From Alphaproteobacteria bacterium (lineage in GTDB: Bacteria > Pseudomonadota > Alphaproteobacteria > SHVR01): DNA of 64,000 nucleotides. Of the stretch, positions 25,593-35,064 are shown piece by piece (the first letter of the stretch is position 1; the number at the start of each line of letters is the position of its first letter). A program made the translations under genes and the position numbers. A model generated the notes under the pieces. It searched no databases. It was not told where the DNA came from and saw only the letters and a program-made list of their open reading frames with translations. The DNA is taken from assembly GCA_009694185.1 (NCBI GenBank), contig SHVR01000006.1, positions 1 through 64,000 on the forward strand. The letters are read 5' to 3'.

Positions 25593-26920
25593 CGCGTACC
25601 CTCCCTTGGTGTCCAGGCGACCAGCGGTTCCGGTGCCGGCGGTGGCGGCCGGTTGCTGGTCTTGAGCGCCTGGCCGGCGGCGGGCCGGCCCTCCAGCAGG
25701 ACCAGCCAGATCTTGTCCGGCGCCAGCAGACATTGAATATCCTGGAGCGGATCGCCGTCGACCACCAGGATATCGCCAAGCCGGCCGGGGGCGAGCGCGC
25801 CCACACTGTCGGCCCGGCCCAGGATGCGCGCGGCGGTGCCCGTCGCCGACTGGATCGCCGCCATGGGGCTCATGCCGCAATTGATCAGATGCACCAGCTC
25901 GCGGGCATTCTCGCCATGCAGATAGCGGTTGCCGAGGTCGGCGCCGGCGCCGATCGGGATGCCGGCCGCCAGCGCCCGCTGGAAGCTCGTCACCCAGAGC
26001 TCCTTGTTGATCGCCATTTCCTCGCGCTGCTTGGCCATCAGATTCAGCTTTTCGCCGAATTCGAGCACGCTGAAGAGGGTGGAGAGGGTCGGCACCAGGG
26101 CGGTGCGGCTGTTTGCGAAGAGCTCCAGCGCCTCATTGTCAAGGCGGGTCGCGTGCTCGATGGTATCGACGCCCGCGCGCAAGGCGAACTTGACCGCGTC
26201 ATAGGACTGGCAATGGATCGCGACCGACCGGCCCCAGCGATGCGCCTCTTCGGTGCCGGCGCGGATCTCGGCCTCCGAAAGCGTCGTCATCCAGGTGTAG
26301 GCATAGGGGCCGACCTCGACGCCGCTCGCACCCAGCTTGATATTGTCGACGCCGTTCTTGATCTGGCGGCGCACCTCCTTGACGATGGCATCGACGCCAT
26401 CGCACAGCACGCCCAAACCCCGGCTGCTCTGCCAGCCCGCGGGAAGGGTGTCGACCATGCCGCTGGTCGGGCCGATGATGGGCCCGCTCGCAATCACACG
26501 CGGGCCGCGCACGCGGCCCTCGTTGACGGCATCGCGCACCGTTGCCGCCACATTGCCGACCGTGCCCACGTCGCGCACGCTGGTATAACCGGCGGCGATC
26601 ACCTTGGCGGCATTGTTGACGGCGTTGACGGTCGAGGCTTCGAGCGAAAGCCGGTCCAAGGCGTCGAGCGAGCGAAAGCCGCTATAGACCAGGTGCGCAT
26701 GGCAGTCGATCAGGCCGGGCATGAGGGTGCGCCCGGCGAGATCGAGGCGCGGCGCGTCATGGGCGCCGGGCGCCTCGCCCATCGGGCCGAGACCGGCGAT
26801 GCGGCCATCCTCCACCAGGACGAAGCCGTCGCCGATGGGTGGGTTGCCCAGGCCGTCGATCAGCCGCCCGCCCGTCAGGCAGAAGCGGCCGGGCAGGTCC
26901 CCGGTTGTCACGCTGGTCAT
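25589..26920 (-). CDS. amidohydrolase family protein (imidazolonepropionase/prolidase-like), second of a tandem pair
   Basis: A 443-aa metal-dependent hydrolase. ATG 26920 is preceded by GGAGGGAGCACC and overlaps the upstream gene stop (ATGA); the longer track start is spurious. The fold shows the N-terminal beta-sandwich (LTGGRLIDGLG), LMPGLIDCHAHLVYSG (HxH metal site) near residue 65, KLGASGVEVG near 200, VAIHCQSYDAVKFALRAGVDTIEHATRLD near 245, and PIGAGADLGNRYLHGENARELVHLINCGM near 340. It likely hydrolyses a dipeptide, cyclic amide or related C-N bond. Highly similar architecture to the preceding gene. Confidence 0.88.
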   Translation of the reverse strand: MTSVTTGDLPGRFCLTGGRLIDGLGNPPIGDGFVLVEDGRIAGLGPMGEAPGAHDAPRLDLAGRTLMPGLIDCHAHLVYSGFRSLDALDRLSLEASTVNAVNNAAKVIAAGYTSVRDVGTVGNVAATVRDAVNEGRVRGPRVIASGPIIGPTSGMVDTLPAGWQSSRGLGVLCDGVDAIVKEVRRQIKNGVDNIKLGASGVEVGPYAYTWMTTLSEAEIRAGTEEAHRWGRSVAIHCQSYDAVKFALRAGVDTIEHATRLDNEALELFANSRTALVPTLSTLFSVLEFGEKLNLMAKQREEMAINKELWVTSFQRALAAGIPIGAGADLGNRYLHGENARELVHLINCGMSPMAAIQSATGTAARILGRADSVGALAPGRLGDILVVDGDPLQDIQCLLAPDKIWLVLLEGRPAAGQALKTSNRPPPPAPEPLVAWTPREGTR

Positions 26921-28212
26921 GGTGCTCCCTCCTGTAAGCGGGCCGCGACGTCGAAATCGCCGCCCAGCTTGCCACGCGCCGGATCGAGCGGTTGCTCGAC
27001 GCCATCCTTCAGCAGCATCCAGATGTTCCGCTTGTCGCGCAGCAGCCGCACATCCTCGCTCGGGTCGCCATCGACCACCAGCAGGTCGGCGCGCTTGCCC
27101 GCTTCGAGCGTGCCGATCTCGTGACCCCGGCCGATCGCTTCGGCCGCCACGCTGGTCGCGGCGCGGATGATTTCGGGCGCCGGCCAGCCGAGTGCTTGGA
27201 AATATTCCATCTCGAGGACCCCGTCCGGGACATGGTGGAAGCGGTGCGCGGCGTCGGTGCCGATGGCAACTTTGACACCCATGGCGCGCGCCGTCTTGAT
27301 GGCGTCGGCTGCGGCGGCATAGGCGCGCCACGCCGCCCGCCGGAAATCGGGGTCGGCGGCAGGCGGATAGCCGGAAAGGCAGCGCGCATGCAGCCAGGCG
27401 ATGGTCGGGCTGAAGATGGTCTTGCGGGCGCGCATCAAGGCAAAGCCCTCCTCATCGGCATATTCACCGGAATGGAGCGAGAGCACGCCCGCCCTGACGG
27501 CCGCCTTGATGCCGCCGGCCGAGTGGGCATGGGCATGCACCGCTTTGCCGAACTTCGCTGCTTCGCCAACGGCGGCGGCGATTTCGTCATGGGAGAGATC
27601 GTCCTGTTCGGCGGCCGAGAAGCGCGAGCCGGTCACACCGCTCGCCGCCACCTTGATCCAGTCGACACCGCCCTTGACCTGCTGACGGACCGCGCGCCGG
27701 ACTTCGTCCGGACCCTGGACGGTTTGCGCCAGCGCCGTCTCGTTCTCCAACCTGGCCCAGGCGGGCATGGTGTCGAGGAGACCCGCCGGCCCGCAAAGGA
27801 TGCGACCCGCCGCAACGATGCGCGGCCCCCGGACCAGGCCCGCGGCGACCGCGTCGCGGACGGCGGCGGCAAGGAAGCCCCGGCAACCGCCATCGCCGAT
27901 GGCCGTAAACCCCATGGCCAGGATGGCGCGGGCGTTCCCGGTCGCGCGGATGGTGTTGAGCTCGACGCTCTCCTCGAGCTCCATGCGCCAGACATCGGGG
28001 AGTGCCGCATGGTATGTCAGGTGGGTGTGGCCATCGATCAGGCCCGGCATGACGCTGCGGCCCTCCAAATCGATCACCCGTCGGGCGTTCGGGTGCGCGA
28101 GGCCGCGCTCGACGGCGACGATGCGCCCCGCCTCGATGACGAGGCCGGCATCGGCCACCGGCTCTCGGCCGCTGCCGTCGATCAGCCGCCCGCCGATCAA
28201 TGCCAAATCCAT
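26917..28212 (-). CDS. amidohydrolase family protein, first of a tandem pair
   Basis: A 431-aa paralog of the following gene. LIGGRLIDGSGREPVADAG starts the beta-sandwich, VMPGLIDGHTHLTYHA near residue 55 is the HxH metal site, IKVAASGVTG near 190 carries the bridging Lys, KAVHAHAHSAGGIKAAVRAGVLSLHSGEY near 225-250 holds the other His ligands, and KVAIGTDAAHRFHHVPDGV near 315 has the catalytic Asp. It begins a three-gene minus-strand unit (two amidohydrolases and the small acidic ORF), divergent from the VOC gene. Confidence 0.88.
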   Translation of the reverse strand: MDLALIGGRLIDGSGREPVADAGLVIEAGRIVAVERGLAHPNARRVIDLEGRSVMPGLIDGHTHLTYHAALPDVWRMELEESVELNTIRATGNARAILAMGFTAIGDGGCRGFLAAAVRDAVAAGLVRGPRIVAAGRILCGPAGLLDTMPAWARLENETALAQTVQGPDEVRRAVRQQVKGGVDWIKVAASGVTGSRFSAAEQDDLSHDEIAAAVGEAAKFGKAVHAHAHSAGGIKAAVRAGVLSLHSGEYADEEGFALMRARKTIFSPTIAWLHARCLSGYPPAADPDFRRAAWRAYAAAADAIKTARAMGVKVAIGTDAAHRFHHVPDGVLEMEYFQALGWPAPEIIRAATSVAAEAIGRGHEIGTLEAGKRADLLVVDGDPSEDVRLLRDKRNIWMLLKDGVEQPLDPARGKLGGDFDVAARLQEGAP

Positions 28213-28509
28213 CCTTCGTTCTCCTGCTGCCTTTTTCGTTAGACGGCTACGGATTTAGCGATAGGCAAGTCCGGCGCCGGTCGCAACGAGGGTAACAACA
28301 AACGCGCCAGATGAATTTGGTTGCCTTCCCGCGGGCCCAGAATTGCAGCGACTTCGCGGCGTCCTGGCGGCGTCGGGGATGGCGGCGGTGAGGCAGGTGA
28401 TCGCCCCGTTGCGCCGGGCCGATGGCAACGGCCGCGCGAGCCGGCTTCCTAAAACTTGCCCCGGAGGGTACAATAGCCGCCACAATGCCATTCTGTTCCT
28501 GGGAGAAGC
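28213..28509. other. 297-bp divergent intergenic region
   Basis: This is the space between the divergently transcribed amidohydrolase pair and the VOC gene, so it must hold both promoters. I could not pick a convincing -35/-10 pair or a strong dyad. The last 15 bases provide a GGGAG ribosome site for the VOC gene. Confidence 0.4.
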
Positions 28510-29112
28510 ATGATGCAAAAGGACAAGGCTACCCCGATGAAGGCTGTGACGCCCACTTCCGTCAATCATGTGGTCCTGACCGTACGCGACATCGAGGAAT
28601 CGCACCGCTTCTGGACCGAAATCATCGGCCTGAAGCTGGTCGGCGCCTTGAAGCCGCAGCAGCCGGGCGGGCCCGAACGGCCGAAGATGCGCTTCTACAG
28701 CGCCGATCATGATGGCAAGATGAGCCATCATGACGTGGCGCTTTTGGAGAACCCGAACTATCCGGCGCCCGCGGCCAACTGGGACTTGATGGCCAACCCA
28801 TCGGCGGTCAACCACCTCGCCCTCGCCTTGCCCGATCGCGAGGCCTGGCTGAAGCAGCTCGAATTCATGCAGAGCCGGGGCGTCAAGTTTCACCGGCGGG
28901 TCGACCATGGCATGACCCACAGCGTCTATATCAGCGATCCCAACGGCCACGGCATCGAGCTGCTCTATGAGCTGCCGCGCGAGATGTGGGAGAACGACAT
29001 CGAAGGCGCCCAGAACTACGCCGTCCGCCTGCCGACCGAGGGCGCCGAGGCGCTGGTCGACAGGACCGACTCCCCGAGCTTCGGCAGGGCAACCGCGCCA
29101 GCCGCGGAATAA
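28510..29112 (+). CDS. VOC-superfamily (glyoxalase/extradiol dioxygenase-like) protein
   Basis: A 200-aa protein with vicinal-oxygen-chelate repeats. SVNHVVLTVRDIEESHRFWTEIIGLKLVG (residues 16-44) is the first beta-alpha-beta module with a metal His; SAVNHLALALPDREAWLKQLEFMQSRGVKFHRRVDHGMTHSVYISDPNGHGIELLYELP (about 100-158) is the second, with His and Glu ligands. The size and the DPNGHGIEL motif point to a catechol-2,3-dioxygenase-like member. ATG 28510 or the next Met are both possible. It converges with the F420-type gene after 13 bp. Confidence 0.85.
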   Translation: MMQKDKATPMKAVTPTSVNHVVLTVRDIEESHRFWTEIIGLKLVGALKPQQPGGPERPKMRFYSADHDGKMSHHDVALLENPNYPAPAANWDLMANPSAVNHLALALPDREAWLKQLEFMQSRGVKFHRRVDHGMTHSVYISDPNGHGIELLYELPREMWENDIEGAQNYAVRLPTEGAEALVDRTDSPSFGRATAPAAE

Positions 29113-29125
29113 CGCCCGCTTCGTC

Positions 29126-30082
29126 TCAGGCGGCGCGGGTCATCACCGCCTCGGCGAATTGGTCGAGGCGGTCGAGCGTGGCTTGAAGTTCATTATTCTC
29201 GAAGCCGATGACCAATTGCCGCACGCCCCGCCGGGCATAGGCGCCAATGTCGTCGACGATGGCCTGGGCGCTACCGGTGAAAGCGAGGCGACCGCCGTCG
29301 CGGCCCTCGCCCGGCGCGCCGATGCGGCAGCCCATGGCGAATAGCGCAATCTCGATGCCGGCCGGATCGCGGCCGGCCGCCTCGGCCGCGCGCCGCATGT
29401 CGGTGACACCCGCCGCGAAGAGGTCGGGCGTGTCATAGGGTGCCGCCGGATTGTTGGTGAGCGGATACCAGCCATCGCCAAGCCGCGCCGCCCGGCGCCG
29501 GGCGACGGCGCTTTCGCCGCCGACCCAGATGGGCGGGTGCGGGCGTTGCACCGGTTTGGGCTCGAACATCACACCGTCGAAATTGACGAACTCGCCTGTA
29601 AAGCGCGGTCGCTCGGCCGTCCAAAGCTCGCGAAACGCCCGGATATATTCGTCCGACGCCCGCCCGCGGCGAGCAAAGGCGGGTGCGCCCAGGAGTACCA
29701 GCTCTTCCGCCATCCAGCCGACACCGACGCCGACCGTAAGCCGCCCCTTGGAGAGCACATCGACTGTCGTCAGCATCTTGGCCGCCAGCATGACCGGGCG
29801 ATGCGGCAGCACCATGACCGAGTTCAAGAGGCGAATACGCCGGGTCGCCGCCGCGACAAAGCTCATGACGGTCACCTGTTCGAGGCAGGTGCCCGTGTCG
29901 GCCGCGAACCAGCGGCCCGTCTTGGTATAGGGATAGACGCTCGCCACTTCGGTCGCGATGACGACGTGATCGCTGAAGCCCAGATGCTCGAAGCCGAGCG
30001 CCTCGGCCAAGGTGGCGATAGCGATGAGCGAGTCGGGTGCCGCCGCCGGACCGCGCATGCCGAGATGCAGACCGAACTTCAT
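29126..30082 (-). CDS. LLM-class oxidoreductase, probably F420-dependent type
   Basis: A 318-aa luciferase-like TIM-barrel enzyme. MKFGLHLGMRGPAAAPDSLIAIATLAEALGFEHLGFSDHVV opens the fold, RIRLLNSVMVLPHRPVMLAAKMLTTVDVLSKGRLTVGVGVGW (about 80-122) and KPVQRPHPPIWVGGES near 180 are the standard family blocks. These features are shared with F420-dependent members; the cofactor cannot be proven from sequence alone and FMN is an alternative. It sits just downstream of the hydantoinase pair on the same strand order. Confidence 0.83.
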   Translation of the reverse strand: MKFGLHLGMRGPAAAPDSLIAIATLAEALGFEHLGFSDHVVIATEVASVYPYTKTGRWFAADTGTCLEQVTVMSFVAAATRRIRLLNSVMVLPHRPVMLAAKMLTTVDVLSKGRLTVGVGVGWMAEELVLLGAPAFARRGRASDEYIRAFRELWTAERPRFTGEFVNFDGVMFEPKPVQRPHPPIWVGGESAVARRRAARLGDGWYPLTNNPAAPYDTPDLFAAGVTDMRRAAEAAGRDPAGIEIALFAMGCRIGAPGEGRDGGRLAFTGSAQAIVDDIGAYARRGVRQLVIGFENNELQATLDRLDQFAEAVMTRAA

Positions 30083-30104
30083 GGATGTGCTCTCCGGTTT
30101 CTCC

Positions 30105-31838
30105 TCAATCGTCCTCGCCCGCCGCCGCCACGAGCGCCGCCGGGTCGACGCCGTAGTCGCGCCGGGCGGCCTCCGGCGTCACATAACCGTTGAGGAGATC
30201 GCGGCGGATCGCGGCGGGATCGCGTCCATCGACCGGGCCAAAGCCGCCGGAACCCGGCACTTGGAACGAGATCAGCGACCCTGCCGGGGCCATGAAGGCA
30301 CCCTTGCTGTTCAACACCTGCTCGCGCCCGTCGGCATAGGTGATCGAAATGCGGCCGAGCCCGCCGGCCTTGCCGCCGAGCAGGCCAAAGGGCGCGGATT
30401 TGGTCCGCTCGCAACAGACGGCCGCCAGCGCCTCGTTGCCGAGAATCCGCCAGGTGCGTCTGGCGCCGGTGCCGCCCCGAAATTTCCCGGCCCCACCCGT
30501 ATCCGGCACGACTTCGTAGCTTTCAACCCGTACCGGAAAACTCATTTCGAGGATTTCGATGGGCGTGTTCATGGTGTTGGAAATGGTGCTGGCGATGCAG
30601 TTGATACCGTCCTTGGTGGGCCTGGCACCGAAGCCGCCCTTGAGGGTCTCGTAGCTGACATAACGATTGCCGGTCCGGTAGTCGATGCCGCCTAGCGTGA
30701 GGACCGACGAGGTGCCTTGCGAGCAGGCCATGACATTATCCGGCGCGAATTGGGCGAAGGCGCCGAACAGCATCTCGGCCACCCGGTGCGATATTTCGTG
30801 ATTGGCGTAGACCACGGGCGACGGCAGTTCGGCGTTCACTACCGAGCCCTCGGGCGCCCTGACCTCGACCGCCCGCCAGCAGCCGGAATTGGGCGGGATC
30901 AGGCTGTTCGGGTCGGCGATCATCTTGATGGCGGCGAAAATGCCCGACTTGGTGACCGACAAGGGGGCGTTCATCGGCCCGGGCACGGAACCGTCCGAGC
31001 CCGCGAAATCGACGAACAGACGGTCGCCCCGCTTCACCGCATGCATGCGGATGGTAAAGGTCTCGTCCTCGGTGGCGCCCATCGTCACGATGCCGTCGCC
31101 GTCGCAGAAATCCTCGAAGCGGGCCTCGCCGTCGGGGAGTGCCGCCAAGGCCCGGCGCATCATCACCTCGGAATAGTCCAGCACCTCGCCCATGATACCG
31201 AGCAGGATATCGGTGCCGTATTTACGCGCCAACGTTTCCAGCCGCTGGCAAGCACGCCGGTTGGCCGCCACCTGGGCGCGCAGATCGCCCCGCCGTTCTT
31301 CGGGCGTGCGCACATTGGCGAAGATGATCGCGTCCACGTCCACATTGAGCTCGCCCGCCCGGTAGAGCCGCACCGGCGGCAGGCGTAGGCCCTCGCCATA
31401 GATTTCCGTGACCGCGCCATAGCTCCCGGGCGTGGCGCTGCCGACATCCGGCCAGTGGGCGCGCACGCAGCAATAGGCGATCAGCCGATCGCCGGCGAAG
31501 GCGGGCGTCACCACGTTCACATCCGGCAAATGCGAACCGCCGAAATAGGGATCGTTATGGATGAAGACATCGCCTGGCTCGGCCGTGGGCCAGGCGGCGA
31601 TGACCGCCTTCACCGCGTCGGGCATGGAGCCCAGGTGAATGGGCAGGTCCGGCCCCTGGGCCACCATCTCGCCCGCCACATCGAAGACGCCGCAGGAATA
31701 ATCGCCGGCCACCTTGAGGATCGGCGAATAGGCGGTCTTCGCCAGAACCACCTTCATCTCCTCGGCGGTCTTGTAGAGGGCGTTCTTCACCACCTCAAAA
31801 GTGGCGGGATCGGTCTTGAGCGCGCTGCCTTTTGCCAT
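30105..31838 (-). CDS. hydantoinase B/oxoprolinase family protein (pair 1)
   Basis: A 577-aa HyuB-type subunit; ATG 31838 (MAKGSALKTDPATFEVVKNAL) is the natural start, the track ORF adding unrelated residues. Signatures are LAKTAYSPILKVAGDYSCGVFD, PGDVFIHNDPYFGGSHLPDVNVVTP near residue 95, and the Gly-rich GGTGARRTWRILG and GGKAGGLGRI segments toward the C-terminus. HyuA and HyuB together perform ATP-dependent ring opening (5-oxoproline, N-methylhydantoin) or carboxylation (acetophenone or acetone carboxylase relatives). It follows hyuA by 17 bp. Confidence 0.9.
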   Translation of the reverse strand: MAKGSALKTDPATFEVVKNALYKTAEEMKVVLAKTAYSPILKVAGDYSCGVFDVAGEMVAQGPDLPIHLGSMPDAVKAVIAAWPTAEPGDVFIHNDPYFGGSHLPDVNVVTPAFAGDRLIAYCCVRAHWPDVGSATPGSYGAVTEIYGEGLRLPPVRLYRAGELNVDVDAIIFANVRTPEERRGDLRAQVAANRRACQRLETLARKYGTDILLGIMGEVLDYSEVMMRRALAALPDGEARFEDFCDGDGIVTMGATEDETFTIRMHAVKRGDRLFVDFAGSDGSVPGPMNAPLSVTKSGIFAAIKMIADPNSLIPPNSGCWRAVEVRAPEGSVVNAELPSPVVYANHEISHRVAEMLFGAFAQFAPDNVMACSQGTSSVLTLGGIDYRTGNRYVSYETLKGGFGARPTKDGINCIASTISNTMNTPIEILEMSFPVRVESYEVVPDTGGAGKFRGGTGARRTWRILGNEALAAVCCERTKSAPFGLLGGKAGGLGRISITYADGREQVLNSKGAFMAPAGSLISFQVPGSGGFGPVDGRDPAAIRRDLLNGYVTPEAARRDYGVDPAALVAAAGEDD

Positions 31839-31855
31839 GATCGTCTCCAACCGTC

Positions 31856-33931
31856 CTAACGCCGCGCCAGCACGATGAAGCCGCCCGCGTCCACCCGTGC
31901 CCGCCAGCCGGGCGGCACAACGATGGTGCTGTCCGCCGCTTCCACGATCACCGGCCCCACGAGTTCGCCGCCGACCGCCAGACGCTCGCGCGCCATGATC
32001 GGGCAAGGCTGCATGCCGGTTTCGGAGAACCAGACGTCGCGCCGGCCCTTGGTGGCGTCGCCGCCGCCCTTGCTCGCTTGAGCGATGTTGACCCGGTCGA
32101 GGCGCCCGGTAGCGGTCAGGCGCACATTGACCAGATGCACCGCCTCGCCCGGGCTGTCATGGCCATAGGTCTGGCGGTGACGATCGTGGAAGGTCTGGGC
32201 GAGGGCATCGAGGCTCGCGCGCGTGATCGGCCCGGCGGCCATGGGCACCGTCAGTTCATAGGCCTGGCGCGAGTAACGTACATCGGCCGAGCGCGTCAGC
32301 TCACGGCGGTCCTCGGGAACCTTGGCTTCGGCGAGCATCAGCCGAGCATCGCTCTCCATGCGGGAGAAGACGCCGGTGAGCCGACCCAGGTCCGCCTCCG
32401 CGAGCCCGGTATAAAGCGTGCGCACATAATCGCGGCGCAGGTCGGTCGCGATCAGGCCGAGGGCCGAGAAGCCGCCCGGAATCGGCGGGATCACCACTTC
32501 GGGAATATCCAACTCCTCGGCCAGCCTGGCGGCATGCACCGGCCCGGCACCGCCGAAGGCCACCAGGCTGAACTCGCGCGGGTCGTGGCCGCGCTCCACC
32601 GAGACGATGCGGAGCGCCTCGGCCATGCCATTGTTCACAACGGCAATGATGCCTGCCGCGGCTTCGATGGCCGTCTGGCCCAGGGGCTCGCCGATCTGCT
32701 TGCCGATCGCCGCCGCCGCCGCCTTGGCGTCGATGGGCAAGGCACCGCCCAGGAGCGCCGTGCGATCCAGATAACCCAACACCACATCGGCGTCGGTCAC
32801 CGTCGGGCTGGTGCCGCCCCGGCCATAGCAGACGGGACCCGGCGCGGCCCCGGCGCTCCGCGGCCCGACCCGAAGCCCGCCGGCCGAGTCGATCCAGGCG
32901 ATGCTGCCGCCGCCGGCGCTCACTTCGGCAAGGTCGATGACAGGCACGCGGATCGGATGGCCGGTGCCATGCAACCAGCGGTTCAAATTGCCGCTGCCAC
33001 CCACTTCATACTCGGCCGTGGTCGCGATCTCGCCATTGGCGATCAGGCTGGCCTTGGCCGTGGTGCCGCCCATGTCGAAGGAGATGATGTTAGGACGGCC
33101 AAGCTGGCGGCCGGCGAGCCCGGCCGCGATGACGCCGGCGGCGGGCCCCGATTCCACCGCCATGGCCGGCATTTTCAATCCCTGGGCCACGTCGAAGACA
33201 CCGCCCGATGAGCCCATGACCAGGAGCGGCGGCAGTCCGAGCTGGGACAGTACCGTCTGGAGCCGTTCCAGATACGACTTCAAGAGTGGCCCGACATAGG
33301 CGCAAACCGCCGTGGTGCTGGCGCGCTCGAACTCGCGGATCTCGGGCAGGACCTCGCTTGAGAGGTACACCGGCACGCCGGGGAGGGCCCCGCGCAAGCG
33401 CTCGCCGATCAGCTTCTCGTGGCTATCGTTCAGGAAGGAGTAGAGGAGCGAGACGGCAACGGAGTCCACCTTGAGCGCCTTCACGCGGGCAATCATGCCG
33501 ACGAGTTCGGCCGGATCGAGGGGCACCACGACCTGGCCCTGGGCGTCGATGCGCTCATTCACCTCGAGGCGGCGATGGCGCGGCACGAGGACGGCAGGTG
33601 GGTCTTGGAACAGGTCGTATAGGTCACCCCGGGCTGAGCGGCGCAACTCGAGCACGTCGCGAAAGCCCTTGGTTGCGATCAGCGCCGTGCGCGCCCCGGT
33701 CTCTTCGAGGAGCGCGTTGGTCACAACGGTGGTCGCGTGCGACAACAGCGTGACGTCGCGTGGCGAAACCTTATAGGTGTCCAGCGCCCGGCGGACGGCC
33801 GTGACAACGCCGTCCCCGAAGTCGGCGGGCGTGGTGGGCACCTTGACCACCTCGATGCGGCCCGCCTGGTCGTCGACCAGCGCCACGTCCGTGAAAGTAC
33901 CCCCGATATCGACACCGATTCGCCAACCCAT
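31856..33931 (-). CDS. hydantoinase A/oxoprolinase family protein (pair 1)
   Basis: A 691-aa HyuA-type subunit with an actin-like ATPase fold. ATG 33931 begins MGWRIGVDIGGTFTDVALVD, the N-terminal phosphate-binding motif; the 37 residues upstream in the track are not part of it. Further motifs: LLSHATTVVTNALLEE near 75, VMGSSGGVFDVAQ near 250, IISFDMGGTTAKASLI near 285, AGGGSIAWIDSAGGLRVGPRSAGAAPGPVCYGRGG near 345-380, and LVAFGGAGPVHAARLAEEL near 460. It is first in the minus-strand pair and its substrate is unknown. Confidence 0.92.
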   Translation of the reverse strand: MGWRIGVDIGGTFTDVALVDDQAGRIEVVKVPTTPADFGDGVVTAVRRALDTYKVSPRDVTLLSHATTVVTNALLEETGARTALIATKGFRDVLELRRSARGDLYDLFQDPPAVLVPRHRRLEVNERIDAQGQVVVPLDPAELVGMIARVKALKVDSVAVSLLYSFLNDSHEKLIGERLRGALPGVPVYLSSEVLPEIREFERASTTAVCAYVGPLLKSYLERLQTVLSQLGLPPLLVMGSSGGVFDVAQGLKMPAMAVESGPAAGVIAAGLAGRQLGRPNIISFDMGGTTAKASLIANGEIATTAEYEVGGSGNLNRWLHGTGHPIRVPVIDLAEVSAGGGSIAWIDSAGGLRVGPRSAGAAPGPVCYGRGGTSPTVTDADVVLGYLDRTALLGGALPIDAKAAAAAIGKQIGEPLGQTAIEAAAGIIAVVNNGMAEALRIVSVERGHDPREFSLVAFGGAGPVHAARLAEELDIPEVVIPPIPGGFSALGLIATDLRRDYVRTLYTGLAEADLGRLTGVFSRMESDARLMLAEAKVPEDRRELTRSADVRYSRQAYELTVPMAAGPITRASLDALAQTFHDRHRQTYGHDSPGEAVHLVNVRLTATGRLDRVNIAQASKGGGDATKGRRDVWFSETGMQPCPIMARERLAVGGELVGPVIVEAADSTIVVPPGWRARVDAGGFIVLARR

Positions 33932-34042
33932 CCGGACGCTCCCACGGTAACGGCTCCTTGCCGACCGGCATTGTCGCCGGGATTGGCCCCGTTTGGACAG
34001 GGCGATCACGATTTCGTGGCCCGTTAAGATTCGGTTGACCAC

Positions 34043-34070
34043 TTGACCATATGATAAGCCAGTCTAAATA
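34043..34070 (+). promoter_or_regulatory. candidate promoter of the PAS-GGDEF gene
   Basis: TTGACC (34043-34048), a 16-bp spacer and TAAATA (34065-34070) stand 40 bp before the GGDEF start codon in the divergent gap after hyuA. A second TTGACC lies 8 bp upstream. The AT-rich patch is unusual for this region, which strengthens the call slightly. Confidence 0.5.
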
Positions 34071-34109
34071 CGCCTTGACGGTCGATCGGTCGAGGCAAGA
34101 AGGGGTCCC

Positions 34110-35051
34110 ATGTCAGTGTTGTCGCATAACGACGTCACGCATCTTTTCGGGGCGATTCTCGAAAATACCAACGATCTGGTCATTATCCTGCAAGCAGACG
34201 ACGCGGACCCGGCGGAATCGACCATCGCTTATGTCAATCCCGCCTTCACGCGCTTGACCGGTTATTCGCTGGCCGAGGCGGTTGGCCGCTCGCCACGCTT
34301 CCTGCTTGGCCCCAATAGCAACACGGACGCACGCTCCACAATTCGTGAAGCGGTGCGCCGGCACGAGGCCGTTCGAGCGGAGATATTGAGCTACACCAAA
34401 AGCGGCCAGCCCTGCTGGCTCGACGCCAACATCGTGCCGCTGCGCGACGGGTCGGGCCGGGTCAGCCATTTCGTGGCGATCGAGCGCGACATTACGGCCG
34501 CCAAGACGCTGGAAGAGAAACTGACCCGGATGGCAACGCGCGACGAACTGACCGGGCTCTATAACCGCCGCCACTTCAAGGATGTTGTCGAGCGGGAAAT
34601 CGACCGGGCGGAACGCTACGGCCATTCGCTGGCGCTGCTCTCGCTCGACATCGACCATTTCAAACGCGTCAACGACGACCATGGCCATGAGAGTGGCGAC
34701 CGGGCGCTGGTGGAATTTTCCCACGCCTGCGCCGCGGCGCTCCGCGCGACCGACACCCTGGCGCGCGTCGGCGGCGAGGAGTTCGCGGCTCTCCTGCCCG
34801 AGACACCGATCGATGGTGCCGTATGGCTCGCCGAGCGCCTGCGTGCCACGATCGCCGAAATGACCATCGAGCACCGTCAGCGGCGGTTTGCCGTCACTGT
34901 CAGCATCGGCGTTACCGCCTATGCGGGGTCGGGCGATAATCTGTCGGGCATGCTGCGGCGGGCCGACCAGGCCCTTTATCGCGCCAAGGCCGAGGGCCGC
35001 AATCGCCTCAATGTCGAGGCCATCCTGCAACCGGTCCACGAATCGGTCTAA
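34110..35051 (+). CDS. PAS-domain diguanylate cyclase (GGDEF)
   Basis: A 313-aa cytoplasmic sensor that should make c-di-GMP from GTP. The PAS domain (about 6-130) contains YVNPAFTRLTGYSLAEAVGRSPRFLLGPNSN, related to LOV domains but with Pro instead of the flavin-reactive Cys, so blue-light adduct chemistry is not expected. The GGDEF domain (about 145-305) carries DELTGLYNRRHF, DIDHFKRVNDDHGH, the active-site GGEEF, and an inhibitory I-site RATD exactly five residues before it. No membrane segment or phosphodiesterase domain is present. Confidence 0.95.
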   Translation: MSVLSHNDVTHLFGAILENTNDLVIILQADDADPAESTIAYVNPAFTRLTGYSLAEAVGRSPRFLLGPNSNTDARSTIREAVRRHEAVRAEILSYTKSGQPCWLDANIVPLRDGSGRVSHFVAIERDITAAKTLEEKLTRMATRDELTGLYNRRHFKDVVEREIDRAERYGHSLALLSLDIDHFKRVNDDHGHESGDRALVEFSHACAAALRATDTLARVGGEEFAALLPETPIDGAVWLAERLRATIAEMTIEHRQRRFAVTVSIGVTAYAGSGDNLSGMLRRADQALYRAKAEGRNRLNVEAILQPVHESV

Positions 35052-35064
35052 CCGGCTGGCGGCC

